In this document: in pieces, positions 26,643 through 35,502 of the stretch | Layout: every line of letters starts with the position of its first letter | How positions within the stretch are numbered: the first letter of the stretch is position 1 | Assembly: GCF_025972045.1 (NCBI RefSeq) | Contig: NZ_JAPDHX010000001.1 | Span: 848,787-912,786 of the forward strand | Length of the DNA stretch: 64,000 nucleotides | Direction: 5' to 3' | Source of the DNA: Micropruina sonneratiae | GTDB taxonomy: Bacteria > Actinomycetota > Actinomycetes > Propionibacteriales > Propionibacteriaceae | Program-made: the position numbers and the translations under genes | Notes under the pieces: generated by a model | Told to the model about the DNA's origin: nothing | The model's input: the letters and a program-made list of their open reading frames with translations, nothing else | Databases searched by the model: none

Positions 26643-27922
26643 ACACCGTTGTCACGATCGTGTTCGCGATCGTCTTCTTCGGCTGCATCATGGTGTCGAT
26701 CGCGCTGCACGAGATCGGCCACATGGTGCCCGCCAAGGCGTTCGGCGTCCGGGTGCCGCAGTACTTCGTCGGTTTCGGCCCGACCATCTGGTCGACGGTG
26801 CGGGGTGAGACCGAGTACGGCGTGAAGTGGATCCCGTTGGGCGGCTTCGTCCGGCTGTTGGGCATGTATCCGCCGGCGCGCGCCGGCCGGGCCGGCAACC
26901 GCCTCACCAGATTCGCCGACGCCGCGCGCGAGTACGAATGGTCGGAGATCACCCCCACCGACGTGTCCGGCAACCGGTTGTTCTACCAGAAGAGGACCTG
27001 GCAGAAGCTCGTGGTGATGGCGGGCGGCCCGGCGATGAACGTGCTGATCGCCTTCGTGCTGTTCTGGTCGATCATCGGGCTGCACGGCACCTGGGTGCCG
27101 CAGCCGGTGGTAGCCGAGGTCCAGCCCTGCATCATCCGGGAGAACCAGCCGACCACCCAGTGCTTCGTCCCCGACACCCCGGCCGCCAAGTCCGGCATCC
27201 GTGCCGGCGACCGGATCGTCGAGTTCAACGGCGTCGCGATCACCGACTACGGCCAACTGGTCGACCTGATCCGGGCGAACCTGGACGGCCCGGCCCGGCT
27301 GGTGGTGGAACGCGACGGCGTCCGGGTGCCGCTCACCGAGGTCGACACGGTCGTCTCCGGCGTCCAGGACGAGCTCGACCCCAGCGTCCGCATCCCGGCC
27401 GGCTGGTTCGGCATCACGCCCACCTCCGAACTCGTCAAGGGCGGGCCGGTCGAGGTCGTGCAGCAGATGTGGACGATGACCGAGCAGAGCGTGGTGGCGA
27501 TCGCGAAGTTCCCGGTGAAGGTCTACAACGTGCTCGCCGACCTGGTTCAGGGCAAGCCACGCGACATCTACGGGCCGCTCAGCATCGTCGGTGCCAGCCG
27601 GGCGGCGGGCGAGGTGGTCGCCAGCGACGACCTGCAGGTCACCGACAAGCTGGTGCTGTTCGGGTCGCTGCTGGGGGCGATCAACCTGTTCCTGGCGTTG
27701 TTCAACTTCGTGCCGCTGCCCCCGCTGGACGGCGGACACATCGCCGGTGCGCTGTGGGAGGCGATCCGCCGCGGCTGGGCGAAGCTGTTCCGGCGTCCCG
27801 ATCCCGGTCACTTCGACACGGCGATGCTGCTGCCGGTCGCCTACGCGGTCGGCGGTTTCCTGATCCTCAGCGGAGTCGTGCTGATCGTCGCCGACGTCGT
27901 CAGCCCCATGCAGCTGTTCTGA
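26639..27922 (+). CDS. Site-2 zinc metalloprotease (RseP/Rip1 family)
   Basis: 427 residues. It is an intramembrane protease that cuts anti-sigma factors and other membrane proteins. The zinc motif [13 protein letters not shown] is in the first helix (HExxH), a second helix has [16 protein letters not shown], a PDZ domain spans roughly residues 180-260 ([19 protein letters not shown]), and the third zinc ligand is in [13 protein letters not shown]. The ATG overlaps the dxr stop. The gene order dxr-rip1-ispG is as in mycobacteria, where Rip1 controls envelope genes; that role here is by analogy. Confidence 0.93.
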   Translation: MNTVVTIVFAIVFFGCIMVSIALHEIGHMVPAKAFGVRVPQYFVGFGPTIWSTVRGETEYGVKWIPLGGFVRLLGMYPPARAGRAGNRLTRFADAAREYEWSEITPTDVSGNRLFYQKRTWQKLVVMAGGPAMNVLIAFVLFWSIIGLHGTWVPQPVVAEVQPCIIRENQPTTQCFVPDTPAAKSGIRAGDRIVEFNGVAITDYGQLVDLIRANLDGPARLVVERDGVRVPLTEVDTVVSGVQDELDPSVRIPAGWFGITPTSELVKGGPVEVVQQMWTMTEQSVVAIAKFPVKVYNVLADLVQGKPRDIYGPLSIVGASRAAGEVVASDDLQVTDKLVLFGSLLGAINLFLALFNFVPLPPLDGGHIAGALWEAIRRGWAKLFRRPDPGHFDTAMLLPVAYAVGGFLILSGVVLIVADVVSPMQLF

Positions 27923-29166
27923 TGCCGGCCCCGGTCACCTTGCTGGCCGTGGGTTCGCGCGGCGACGTGGAGCCCCTGGCGGTCGTGGCCGGCGAGCTCG
28001 CCCGGCGAGGTCGCAGCGCCACCGTGGTGGCCGTCGACGACTACGCCGACCTGGTGGCCGCCCACGGTGCCCGGTTCCGCGGGCTAGGGCCCGGCATGGC
28101 CGAGGTGACCCGGCTGGGCCGGAGCTGGCTCGGCGCCCTGGCCTTCCGGACGCCGCTGGCCCAGCCGGTGCTGCTGCGCAGGTGGCTGGGCGGGCTGGCC
28201 GCGACCATGGCCGACGCGCTGGAGGAGGTGCCGGCAGGCTCGACGGTGGTCACCGGGCTGGCGTCGGTGGACGCCGCCCTGGCCCTCGTCGAGGACCGCG
28301 GCTGCCGGATGGCCACCGTGCTGCACACCGCGGTGCTGCCGACCGCACGGCCCGAGAGCCACCTGGAGGGCCGCCGGTTCACCGGGTCACGGCTCGATGC
28401 CGGCTTCGTGCGCTGGTACTGGCGCACGACGTCCGGGCTCTCGCGGGTGGTGGCCCGCCGGTTCCGGCGCGGCGCGGGGCTGCGGCTGCCGGGCGACAGC
28501 GGGGTCGCCGCGGCGACCCTGGCGCACCCGATCTGGCTGGCCGCGGACGCCGCGCTCATCCCACCCGCCCCGGACTGGCCGGACGCGGTGGTCCAGGTCG
28601 GGGCGATCAGGCCACCGGCGGTGCCCGGATGGAGCCCGCCCCGGCCGCTGGCCGACTTCCTGTCCGGCGGCGAGCCGCCGGTGCAGGTCGGCCTGGGCAG
28701 CCTCAACGACGCGGGCGGCGAGCGTTGGCTCGAACTGATCGGCGAGGCGGCCCGGCTGTCCGGGCGACGGGTCGCCACCCCGGCCGTTCCGGGGCGGGGC
28801 GCCGAACTCGTCGGCGACCTGCTGTGCACCCACGGCGCGCTGCCGCACGACCAACTGTTCGGCCTGATGGCCGGTGTGGTGCATCACGCGGGTGCCGGGA
28901 CCACTGCGGCCGCGCTGCGCGCCGGGCTGCCGTCGGCGGCTGCACCGGCGGTGTTCGATCAGGCCTACCACGCCCGCCGGCTCGCGGCGCTCGGCGTCGG
29001 GCCCGAGCCGGTCGCGCTGCACCGGCTCGACGCCCGCGCCCTGGCTCGGCTGATCGCCGCGGTGGCGGGTGCCGGCCACCGGTCGAGGGCGGCCGAGGTC
29101 GGTGCGCTGTGCCGGGTCACCGACGGCACGGCCGGCGTGCTGGCCGAACTCGCCGCGCTGGGCTGA
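27922..29166 (+). CDS. GT1-type glycosyltransferase (UGT/sterol glucosyltransferase-like)
   Basis: 414 residues of GT-B fold. The N-terminus is LLAVGSRGDVEPLAVVAGEL, typical of the UGT/sterol glucosyltransferase clan. The C-terminal donor-binding part has VVHHAGAGTTAAALRAGLP, VFDQAYHARRLAALGVGP and VGLGSLND. Members move a sugar from a nucleotide donor to lipophilic or polyketide acceptors; the acceptor is unknown. The ATG overlaps the rip1 stop (TGATG). Its insertion between rip1 and ispG departs from the usual cluster and could link it to an isoprenoid or envelope lipid. Confidence 0.85.
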   Translation: MPAPVTLLAVGSRGDVEPLAVVAGELARRGRSATVVAVDDYADLVAAHGARFRGLGPGMAEVTRLGRSWLGALAFRTPLAQPVLLRRWLGGLAATMADALEEVPAGSTVVTGLASVDAALALVEDRGCRMATVLHTAVLPTARPESHLEGRRFTGSRLDAGFVRWYWRTTSGLSRVVARRFRRGAGLRLPGDSGVAAATLAHPIWLAADAALIPPAPDWPDAVVQVGAIRPPAVPGWSPPRPLADFLSGGEPPVQVGLGSLNDAGGERWLELIGEAARLSGRRVATPAVPGRGAELVGDLLCTHGALPHDQLFGLMAGVVHHAGAGTTAAALRAGLPSAAAPAVFDQAYHARRLAALGVGPEPVALHRLDARALARLIAAVAGAGHRSRAAEVGALCRVTDGTAGVLAELAALG

Positions 29167-29275
29167 CCGGCCGCACGCCCTGCCCGCACCACGCACCGGT
29201 GGAATCCGCGCCCGGCAGCGCACGGCCGCACTCCGCCGCGGTGACCCACCGCGCCGCACCGCCCGCGCCGGATGA

Positions 29276-29324
29276 GTAGGCTGTTCCACGGCGGTCTCAC
29301 CGACCGCCGCGAAACGAGGAGTTC
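29276..29324 (+). promoter_or_regulatory. Candidate ispG promoter and short structured leader
   Basis: TAGGCT (29276-29281) is a good -10, followed by a small hairpin GGCGGTC-tcacc-GACCGCC and then the ribosome site ACGAGGAG. The start codon lies ~38 nt beyond the likely start of transcription. The hairpin stands just before the ribosome site and leaves it open. Confidence 0.45.
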
Positions 29325-30476
29325 ATGACCGTCAATCTCGGGATGCCCGTCACGGCCCCGCCCGTGCTGGCCGCGCGCCGGCCGACCCGGCAGATCAAGG
29401 TCGGCAAGGTGCTCGTGGGGGGCGACGCACCGGTCTCGGTGCAGTCGATGACCACGACCAAGACCACCGACATCAACGGCACCCTGCAGCAGATCGCCGA
29501 ACTGACCGCCACCGGCTGCGACATCGTGCGCGTCGCGGTGCCCAGCCAGGACGACGCCGACGTGCTGCACATCATCGCCAAGAAGAGCCAGATCCCGGTC
29601 ATCGCCGACATCCACTTCCAACCCAAGTACGTGTTCGCCGCGATCGACGCCGGCTGTGCCGCCGTCCGGGTCAACCCCGGCAACATCCGTCAGTTCGACG
29701 ACCAGGTCAAGCAGATCGCCGCCGCCGCCACCGACGCGGGCGTCTCGATCAGGATCGGCGTCAACGCCGGCTCGCTGGACAAGCGGCTGCTGGAGAAGTA
29801 CGGCGCCCCGACCCCCGAGGCGCTGGTCGAGTCGGCGCTGTGGGAGGCGTCGCTGTTCGAGGAGCACGGTTTCCGCGACTTCAAGATCTCGGTCAAGCAC
29901 CACGACCCGGTCGTGATGGTGCGGGCTTATGAGTTGCTGTCGGACGCCTGCGACTACCCGCTGCACCTGGGGGTGACCGAGGCTGGGCCGTCCTTCCAGG
30001 GCACCATCAAGTCCGCGGTGGCCTTCGGTGCGTTGCTGAGCAAGGGCATCGGGGACACCATCCGGGTGTCGCTGTCGGCGCCGCCGGCCAAGGAGGTCAA
30101 GGTCGGCATCAAGATCCTGGAGTCGCTCAACCTGCGTCCCCGGCAGCTCGAGATCGTCTCCTGCCCCTCGTGCGGCCGCGCACAGGTCGACGTCTACACG
30201 CTCGCCGAGGAGGTCACCAAGGGTCTTGAGGGCCTGCAGGTGCCGCTGCGCGTGGCCGTGATGGGGTGCGTCGTGAACGGCCCGGGCGAGGCCCGCGAGG
30301 CCGACCTGGGTGTGGCGTCCGGCAACGGCAAGGGGCAGATCTTCGTCAAGGGCAAGGTGATCCGCACCGTCCCCGAGGACCAGATCGTCGAAACCCTGAT
30401 CGCCGAGGCGAACCGGCTGGCCGAGGAGACCCCCGAGGGTGCGCCCGAGGGGGCGCCCATGGTCTCGGTGAGCTGA
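29325..30476 (+). CDS. ispG: 4-hydroxy-3-methylbut-2-enyl-diphosphate synthase (IspG/GcpE)
   Basis: 383 residues. It converts MEcPP to HMBPP with a [4Fe-4S] cluster, the penultimate MEP-pathway step. The TIM-barrel half has [19 protein letters not shown] and [11 protein letters not shown]. The cluster-binding half has [11 protein letters not shown] (two Cys) and [10 protein letters not shown] (third Cys, then the Glu ligand). Length and domain order are normal. The ribosome site GAGGAG lies 6 nt before the ATG. A GNAT gene follows at 18 bp. Confidence 0.96.
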   Translation: MTVNLGMPVTAPPVLAARRPTRQIKVGKVLVGGDAPVSVQSMTTTKTTDINGTLQQIAELTATGCDIVRVAVPSQDDADVLHIIAKKSQIPVIADIHFQPKYVFAAIDAGCAAVRVNPGNIRQFDDQVKQIAAAATDAGVSIRIGVNAGSLDKRLLEKYGAPTPEALVESALWEASLFEEHGFRDFKISVKHHDPVVMVRAYELLSDACDYPLHLGVTEAGPSFQGTIKSAVAFGALLSKGIGDTIRVSLSAPPAKEVKVGIKILESLNLRPRQLEIVSCPSCGRAQVDVYTLAEEVTKGLEGLQVPLRVAVMGCVVNGPGEAREADLGVASGNGKGQIFVKGKVIRTVPEDQIVETLIAEANRLAEETPEGAPEGAPMVSVS

Positions 30477-30493
30477 AACCCGGGAGCGTCACG

Positions 30494-31342
30494 ATGAAAC
30501 GCGCGCGGGCACTGGGCACGCGCGACGCCGGCCCCGTCCGCGAACTACTCGCGGCCGATCCGGTGGCGAACCTGTTCGTGGCGTCGCGCGTCGACGCGGG
30601 CGTGCTGTGGTCCGGCTCGCCCGCGACCCTGTACGGGTGGCCGGGCAACGCGCCGCGACACCTGCTGCACGCCGGGTCGAACCTGGTGCCCGTCCTCGGG
30701 CCCTGTGACGACGACGAACGCAACGCCGCCATCGACGCCTTCGCCGACGCCCTGGGACCGCACCGCTGGTGCCAGTCCATCGTCGGCCGCAGCGAGGCGG
30801 CGCTGGCCCTGCACGCGGTGCTGGCGGGCCGCGGCCGCAGCTACGCCGCACAGCGCGAGATCCGGCCCCGGCAGCCCCTGATGGTCGCCCGCGAGGTGCT
30901 CCCGCAGGCCACCGAGGCTCCGGTGCGCCGGATCACCATGGCCGAGTTCGATTCGTACCTGGCCGCCGCGGTCGCCATGTACACCGAGGAGGTCGGCGTC
31001 GACCCGACGATCGGCGGCGGCCGCAGCGGCTACCGGGCGCATTGCCAGGGGCTGGTCGAGTCGGGCCGGGCCTGGGGGGTGGTCGAGGACGGCACGGTGG
31101 TGTTCAAGGCCGACGTCGGGCTCTCCTGCGGCGGCATCGCGCAGGTGCAGGGCGTCTGGCTGGCGCCGCACCTGCGCGGCCGCGGGCTGGCCGCACCCGC
31201 AATGGCCGCCGCCACCCGCGGCATCCTGCGGCAGCACGACGTGGTGTCGCTCTACGTCAACGACTACAACGTGCGCGCGGTGCGGACATACCTGCGCACG
31301 GGTTTCGCTCACGCCGGCGAGTTCGCCACCGTGCTGTACTGA
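30494..31342 (+). CDS. GNAT-family N-acetyltransferase with DUF4081 N-domain
   Basis: 282 residues. The N-terminal half (VRELLAADPVANLFVASRVD; LYGWPG; LVPVLG) matches the DUF4081 module of actinobacterial acetyltransferases. The C-terminal GNAT half has the acetyl-CoA loop in VQGVWLAPHLRGRGLAAPAMAA (RGRGLA) and SLYVNDYNVRAVRTYLRTGF. Its acceptor is unknown. Such genes regularly follow ispG in actinobacteria. The ATG is at 30494, 18 bp after ispG, with GGGAG upstream. Confidence 0.85.
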   Translation: MKRARALGTRDAGPVRELLAADPVANLFVASRVDAGVLWSGSPATLYGWPGNAPRHLLHAGSNLVPVLGPCDDDERNAAIDAFADALGPHRWCQSIVGRSEAALALHAVLAGRGRSYAAQREIRPRQPLMVAREVLPQATEAPVRRITMAEFDSYLAAAVAMYTEEVGVDPTIGGGRSGYRAHCQGLVESGRAWGVVEDGTVVFKADVGLSCGGIAQVQGVWLAPHLRGRGLAAPAMAAATRGILRQHDVVSLYVNDYNVRAVRTYLRTGFAHAGEFATVLY

Positions 31343-31346
31343 GCGG

Positions 31347-32009
31347 GTGCATCTTCCCGGCGTCGACGACTGGACGCGTCCGCACCTGGCCAGCAGCGCG
31401 CTGGTGGTGATCGACGTGCAGGCCGACTTCCTGGACGGCGGCGCGGCCCCCATCGCCGGCACCAGCGCCGTGCTGCCCGCGCTGTCCGCCCTGGCCGAGG
31501 CCTTCCGGGACGCGGGGCGTCCGATCTTCCACGTGGTGCGGTTGTACGACGGCGGCGACGTCGACCTGGTGCGCCGCGCCGCCGTGGCGGCGGGCCGCGG
31601 CCCGGTGCCGCCGGGCGGTGACGGCGCCGAGGTGCCGGCCGAGCTGCTGGGCCGCCCGGTGCGGCTGGACGCCGAGGTGCTGCTCGCCGGCGGGGTGCAG
31701 GCGGTGGGCCCGGCCGAATGGCTGCTGTGGAAGCCGCGGTGGAGCGCCTTCCACCGCACCGACCTCGACGTGCGGCTGCGGCAACTCGGCGTGGACACCG
31801 TGGTGGTGGCGGGCTGCAACCTGCCGAACTGCCCCCGGGCGACCATCTTCGACGCCACGTCCCGCGACTACCGGGTGGTGATGGTGTCCGACGGGCTCTC
31901 CCGCGTCACCGCCGAACGCTGGCACGACCTGCTCGGTATCGGGGCCATCGGAGCCACCGCCTCGGAGATCGTCGATGAACTCGTACAACTCACTGAAGGG
32001 GCTGCATGA
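31347..32009 (+). CDS. Isochorismatase-like cysteine hydrolase
   Basis: 220 residues. The catalytic triad of the family is visible: Asp in VVIDVQADFL, Lys in LLWKPRWSAF and Cys in VVAGCNLPNCPRATIFDA. These enzymes hydrolyse isochorismate-like ethers or amides such as nicotinamide; the substrate is not known here. The GTG start lies 5 bp after the acetyltransferase stop. The stop overlaps the next gene as ATGA, so it is probably co-transcribed with the oxidoreductase that follows. Confidence 0.85.
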   Translation: MHLPGVDDWTRPHLASSALVVIDVQADFLDGGAAPIAGTSAVLPALSALAEAFRDAGRPIFHVVRLYDGGDVDLVRRAAVAAGRGPVPPGGDGAEVPAELLGRPVRLDAEVLLAGGVQAVGPAEWLLWKPRWSAFHRTDLDVRLRQLGVDTVVVAGCNLPNCPRATIFDATSRDYRVVMVSDGLSRVTAERWHDLLGIGAIGATASEIVDELVQLTEGAA

Positions 32010-32992
32010 GCGATCACCTGCGTTGGGGACTGCTGGGCGCGGGCGGAATCGCCGCCATCTTCACCGAGAACCTGCTCGCCGAGGGGATGACCGTCCAGGC
32101 GGTCGCGGCGCGCACCGGCGCGAAGGCGCAGCGGTTCGCCGACCGGTTCGGCATCGCGACCGCGCACGCCGGCTACGAGGCCCTCGTCGCCGACCCTGAC
32201 GTGGACGCCGTCTACGTCAACACCACCCACAACTTCCACGCCGAGCACGCGCTGCTGGCGATCGAGGCGGGCAAGCCGGTGCTGGTCGAGAAGCCGTTCA
32301 CCGTGACCGCCGGACAGGCCCGCACCGTGGCCGACGCGGCGCGGGCGCACGGCGTGTTCGCGCTCGAGGCGATGTGGGCCCGGTTCCTGCCCTCGACCGA
32401 CTTCGTCCGGGCCCGGATCGCCGACGGCTCGCTCGGTGAGGTGAAGGCGCTCGTCACCGACCACAGCCAGCTGCTCAACCCCGACCCGGCCGGCCGGCTG
32501 TTCAACCCGCTGCTGGCCGGTGGGGCGCTGCTCGACCTGGGCGTGTACAACGTCTCCTACGCGCTCGACCTGCTCGGCGTCCCCGACGAGATCGTCGCCC
32601 GCGGCACCCTCACCGCGACCGGCGTGGACGCCGAGGTCTCGTCGATCCTGACCCACGGGGCGGCGCGGTCCGAGGCGCACACCTCGATGATCACCGCCGG
32701 GCCCTGCCGGGGTGCGGTGATCGGCACCGAGGGGTGGCTCGACCTGGCCGGCTCGTTCTACAACTGGACGACGGTGCGGCTGCACCAGGGCCGCGGGAAC
32801 GAGCCCGTGCAGGTGTACGAGCCGCAGCGGACCTCGCGCGGCATGCACTTCCAGGCCCTCGAACTGGAACGTTGCGTGCGTGAGGGCCGCACCGAGAGCC
32901 CCCGGCACTCCCTCGACGACGCAATCGCCGTGATGGCCGTGCTGGACGAGCTGCGGCGCCAGGTCGGCTGTGTGTTGCCCGAGGACGGCTGA
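32006..32992 (+). CDS. Gfo/Idh/MocA-family oxidoreductase
   Basis: 328 residues. The N-terminal Rossmann domain has LLGAGGIAAIFTENLL, then the EKPFTV motif of the Gfo/Idh/MocA family, and a C-terminal alpha/beta substrate domain. These NAD(P)-dependent enzymes act on sugars, inositols or trans-dihydrodiols; no substrate can be assigned. It overlaps the isochorismatase-like gene by 4 bp. About 60 bp then separate it from a convergent membrane protein gene. Confidence 0.87.
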   Translation: MSDHLRWGLLGAGGIAAIFTENLLAEGMTVQAVAARTGAKAQRFADRFGIATAHAGYEALVADPDVDAVYVNTTHNFHAEHALLAIEAGKPVLVEKPFTVTAGQARTVADAARAHGVFALEAMWARFLPSTDFVRARIADGSLGEVKALVTDHSQLLNPDPAGRLFNPLLAGGALLDLGVYNVSYALDLLGVPDEIVARGTLTATGVDAEVSSILTHGAARSEAHTSMITAGPCRGAVIGTEGWLDLAGSFYNWTTVRLHQGRGNEPVQVYEPQRTSRGMHFQALELERCVREGRTESPRHSLDDAIAVMAVLDELRRQVGCVLPEDG

Positions 32993-33054
32993 GCAAACAG
33001 CGGCGGCCGGCTGGGCTGAGCCGGCAGCCCGGTCGTCCGAGCCGGCCAGCGCCA

Positions 33055-33768
33055 TCAGGCCGCGGTGCGACGCCACAGCCGGACGGCCAGCAGCAACGCG
33101 GCCAGCCCGACGGCGGCCCAGGTCGCGATGAACAGCGGCAGCGGCGCATAGTCGCGCAGAGCGAACATGGTGAAGTCGAGAGCGGCGTGGGCGCCCATCG
33201 CCAGCAGCAGATACCGCGTTCCCCTGCGATAGGCGAGCACGACGAGCAGCGCGAAGACCAGATGGCCGGCCATCGCGGGCAGCCGGTCGAGTCCCGTCCC
33301 GATGAACGCCCACGGGTCGGCGGCGCTCAGTTGGGAAACGGTCTCCGGCGGCAGCAGGGAAGGGGCCAGCAGCAGGCTGAGGGTGCCGATCAGGTACGGC
33401 AACCCGAACATGATCGCCTCGGTACCGCCGTGCCCGATGCCGGCGGCGATGGCGCCGTCGCCGTCGCGGTGCCGGCGTAGCGAGCCGATCCGGAACGACA
33501 GCCAGCGGGCCAGTTCCTCGCACACTCCGTAGGTCAGGGCGGTCAGCGCCAAGCCGGCCAGCGGCGGCAGCCCGAGCCTCGGGTACAGCAGGGTCACCAG
33601 GGGCACGTTGACCACCAGGTTCAGCAGATAGCAGCCGGCCGCGATCAGCGGCGCCGAGCCGGGCACCCGCCGGCGCCGGCACCACCAGATCGCCGCAACG
33701 ACGGGCAGCACCAGCATCAGGGCCAGTTCGATGATGATCGCGAGCAGCTGGGTGGTGGAAAGGGGCAT
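33055..33768 (-). CDS. YhfC-family intramembrane glutamic endopeptidase-like protein
   Basis: 237 residues, seven to eight membrane helices. The family's presumed active-site residues are visible: EELARW (Glu-Glu in a membrane-embedded motif), GHGGTEA and a His in GAHAALDF, all resembling the CAAX protease/ABI clan. YhfC proteins are predicted membrane proteases of unknown target. The ATG at 33768 is preceded on its strand by AAGGAACC. It is a single gene between unrelated neighbours. Confidence 0.75.
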   Translation of the reverse strand: MPLSTTQLLAIIIELALMLVLPVVAAIWWCRRRRVPGSAPLIAAGCYLLNLVVNVPLVTLLYPRLGLPPLAGLALTALTYGVCEELARWLSFRIGSLRRHRDGDGAIAAGIGHGGTEAIMFGLPYLIGTLSLLLAPSLLPPETVSQLSAADPWAFIGTGLDRLPAMAGHLVFALLVVLAYRRGTRYLLLAMGAHAALDFTMFALRDYAPLPLFIATWAAVGLAALLLAVRLWRRTAA

Positions 33769-33914
33769 GACGGTTCCTTCGCTGGGAGTGGGCCGCGTTC
33801 GGGCACGGCGGTGCCGGGTGATGGGCTGGGACGGGCCGAGGCCCGCAGGGGTGAGCGTGGGATCGGACTCCGAGAGGGCCCGACCGACGAAGGTTCAGTG
33901 GATCGGCGAAGGTG

Positions 33915-34220
33915 TCAGCCGGAGCCTTGGCCGGTGTAGCCGGCGGCGGCCTCGGCGAGGGAACGCAGGGCGTCGAGGTGGCCGCGGAATGCCGCCCGGC
34001 CCTGGTCGGTGAGCGAGTACCAGGTGCGTGGTCTCTTGCCCACGTGGCCCTTGGTGATCCTCAGATAGCCGACCGCCTCGAGCGCCGCGGCCTGCTTCGA
34101 CAGCGTCGAGTCGGAGGCTCCGATCGCATCGCGGACGAAGGCGAACTCGGCGCGGTCGAGGCTGACCAGGTAGGCCATGATCGAGAACCGTACGGAGGAG
34201 TGGAACTGCTCGTCGATCAT
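33915..34220 (-). CDS. Winged-helix transcriptional regulator
   Basis: 101 residues, a compact winged helix: SVRFSIMAYLVSLDRAEFAFVRDAIGASDSTLSKQAAALEAVG (recognition helix around DSTLSKQ), then the wing ITKGHVGKRPRTWYSLTDQG. It belongs to the small MarR/ArsR-like dimeric repressors paired with membrane proteins. The ATG overlaps the upstream membrane-protein stop as ATGA, so both are read from one promoter. A strong palindrome over that promoter (34654-34680) makes autorepression likely. Confidence 0.82.
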   Translation of the reverse strand: MIDEQFHSSVRFSIMAYLVSLDRAEFAFVRDAIGASDSTLSKQAAALEAVGYLRITKGHVGKRPRTWYSLTDQGRAAFRGHLDALRSLAEAAAGYTGQGSG

Positions 34221-34639
34221 GGTTCGAGCCTCGTCCGGCGTAGTACCGCCCGGGCGCCCATCAGGCAGGTGACAAGCATCGCGACGCCGCCGACCAGCCA
34301 CCACGGCCAGGCCAGTTCGTACGTGCTGCCGAGCACGACGGTGGCCATCCACACCAGCGTCCAGACCGCCATCACCCAGCCGTGGATCCGGGCGCCGCCA
34401 CGCACCATCGTCCGCTGCTTCGCCGCGTAGAGGCTGATCGCGAGGATCAGCACCGCCCACAGCCCGGTCAGCACGATCGTCCAGGCGAGCCCGTGCAGGA
34501 CGCCGAACGCCGGCGCGATCAGCAACGACGCGACGCCGAAGATGAGGTAGTAGCGAGCCAGCCAGCGCGCCGAGCGGTGGGCGCGTAGCGCCAGTTCGTC
34601 GGCCTGGGTGAGCGTGAGCTGGTAGTTCGTCGGTTCCAT
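34217..34639 (-). CDS. Four-helix membrane protein paired with HTH regulator
   Basis: 140 residues: a short cytoplasmic N-terminus, then four hydrophobic helices (LIFGVASLLIAPAFGVL, IVLTGLWAVLILAISLY, VMAVWTLVWMATVVLG, WLVGGVAMLVTCLMGAR). I do not recognise a named function. It is the first gene of a two-gene operon with a winged-helix regulator, so it may be the output or the signal-sensing partner of that repressor. TAGGTT (34646-34651, minus strand) lies 6 nt before the ATG, pointing to a leaderless message. Confidence 0.65.
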   Translation of the reverse strand: MEPTNYQLTLTQADELALRAHRSARWLARYYLIFGVASLLIAPAFGVLHGLAWTIVLTGLWAVLILAISLYAAKQRTMVRGGARIHGWVMAVWTLVWMATVVLGSTYELAWPWWLVGGVAMLVTCLMGARAVLRRTRLEP

Positions 34640-34645
34640 GTCCCC

Positions 34646-34684
34646 AACCTAGCAAGTACTTTCCAGTATGGAAAGTACTTTCCA
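34646..34684 (-). promoter_or_regulatory. Operator/promoter of the HTH-membrane protein operon
   Basis: The minus-strand -10 is TAGGTT (34646-34651). Over the -35 region lies a perfect 12-bp inverted repeat, AAGTACTTTCCA (34654-34665) and TGGAAAGTACTT (34669-34680), with a 3-bp centre. The right arm runs into a further direct copy of AAGTACTTTCCA (34673-34684). Position and symmetry fit binding of the dimeric regulator encoded in the same operon, which would block RNA polymerase. Confidence 0.7.
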
Positions 34685-34696
34685 CGCACGTGATTC

Positions 34697-35044
34697 CTAG
34701 GCGGTGTCGCCGATCACCAGGAGCAGCCCGCCCGCGGCGATCAGGATGAGCAACAGCACCATCAACGCGAACGCCCGGGCGTCCGGCAGCCGCCGACCCA
34801 CGAACAGCGCCCCCCGGGTGCTGACCAACCGGCGACCGTGGATGAACGTGATCGCCCCGGCGACCACGGCGCTGAGCGCCGCCAGGGTGTAGCCGATCCA
34901 GGGAGCGACCTCGATCACCAGCCGGGCGCTGACCAGGCTCGCGCCCAGGCCGGCCAGGTTGACCCGCTGCCAGGCCAGCGAGGTTCGCTCGACCTGCAGC
35001 CCGACGTCCCAGATCGCATCCTCGGGGTTATCGGAGGCCGACAT
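34697..35044 (-). CDS. DUF202 membrane protein
   Basis: 115 residues with three membrane helices; it matches the DUF202 family (LQVERTSLAWQRVNLAGLGASLVSARL carries the conserved ERTxLAWxRT-like motif). DUF202 proteins are small inner-membrane proteins, some shown elsewhere to be inhibited or induced under stress; the function here is unknown. The ATG overlaps the stop of a second DUF202 gene just upstream, so this is a tandem pair that may form a heterodimer. Confidence 0.78.
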   Translation of the reverse strand: MSASDNPEDAIWDVGLQVERTSLAWQRVNLAGLGASLVSARLVIEVAPWIGYTLAALSAVVAGAITFIHGRRLVSTRGALFVGRRLPDARAFALMVLLLILIAAGGLLLVIGDTA

Positions 35045-35421
35045 CAGCCGAGCAGGGTGATGGCGGTCAGGCCGGCGATGAGCAGCAGCACGACGGTGAG
35101 CATCGGCAGCACGGTCGGTCGCGGCAGCGCCGTGCCCAGCCGCATCGCACGCTCGTTGCGCGCCCAGCGGGTCAGCGCGGTGACGCCACAGACCACCCCG
35201 CACAGCAGCATCACCACCGCGGCCAGGGTGAAGCGGCGTCCGGTCTGCGGGGCGAAGTGGGAGAGGGCGGCGATGCCCAGTCCGGCGGTGACGAAGGCCA
35301 ACCCGGTGCGGACCCAGGCCAGGAACGTGCGTTCGTTGGCGAGGCTGAAGCGTGGGTCCGGATCGTCACCCCGGCCGTACACCCAGCCCGGCCATCGGGA
35401 ATCGCGCTGCTGTGCCGGCAT
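35044..35421 (-). CDS. DUF202 membrane protein (YidH-like)
   Basis: 125 residues, three helices. The DUF202 motif is clear: LANERTFLAWVRTGLAFVTAGLGIAAL (ANERTFLAWxRT). The C-terminus ends in another long helix. It is similar in plan to Escherichia coli YidH, while the downstream partner is more like YidG; such pairs are common. It is the leading gene of the two-gene unit, coupled to the next by ATGA overlap. Confidence 0.82.
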   Translation of the reverse strand: MPAQQRDSRWPGWVYGRGDDPDPRFSLANERTFLAWVRTGLAFVTAGLGIAALSHFAPQTGRRFTLAAVVMLLCGVVCGVTALTRWARNERAMRLGTALPRPTVLPMLTVVLLLIAGLTAITLLG

Positions 35422-35444
35422 GCGCCTGAGGATAGCCGCGTCGG

Positions 35445-35474
35445 TTCACCGGCGACCGCCCGGAACCGTACACT
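35445..35474 (+). promoter_or_regulatory. Candidate promoter for the Gln/Gly/Pro-rich membrane protein gene
   Basis: TTCACC (35445-35450) and TACACT (35469-35474) are 18 bp apart. The transcript would start about 23 nt before the ATG at 35503, leaving room for the GGGGGAAGGA ribosome site. Confidence 0.5.
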
Positions 35475-35502
35475 CTGCTGCACAGCGGGGGAAGGACATG
35501 CG

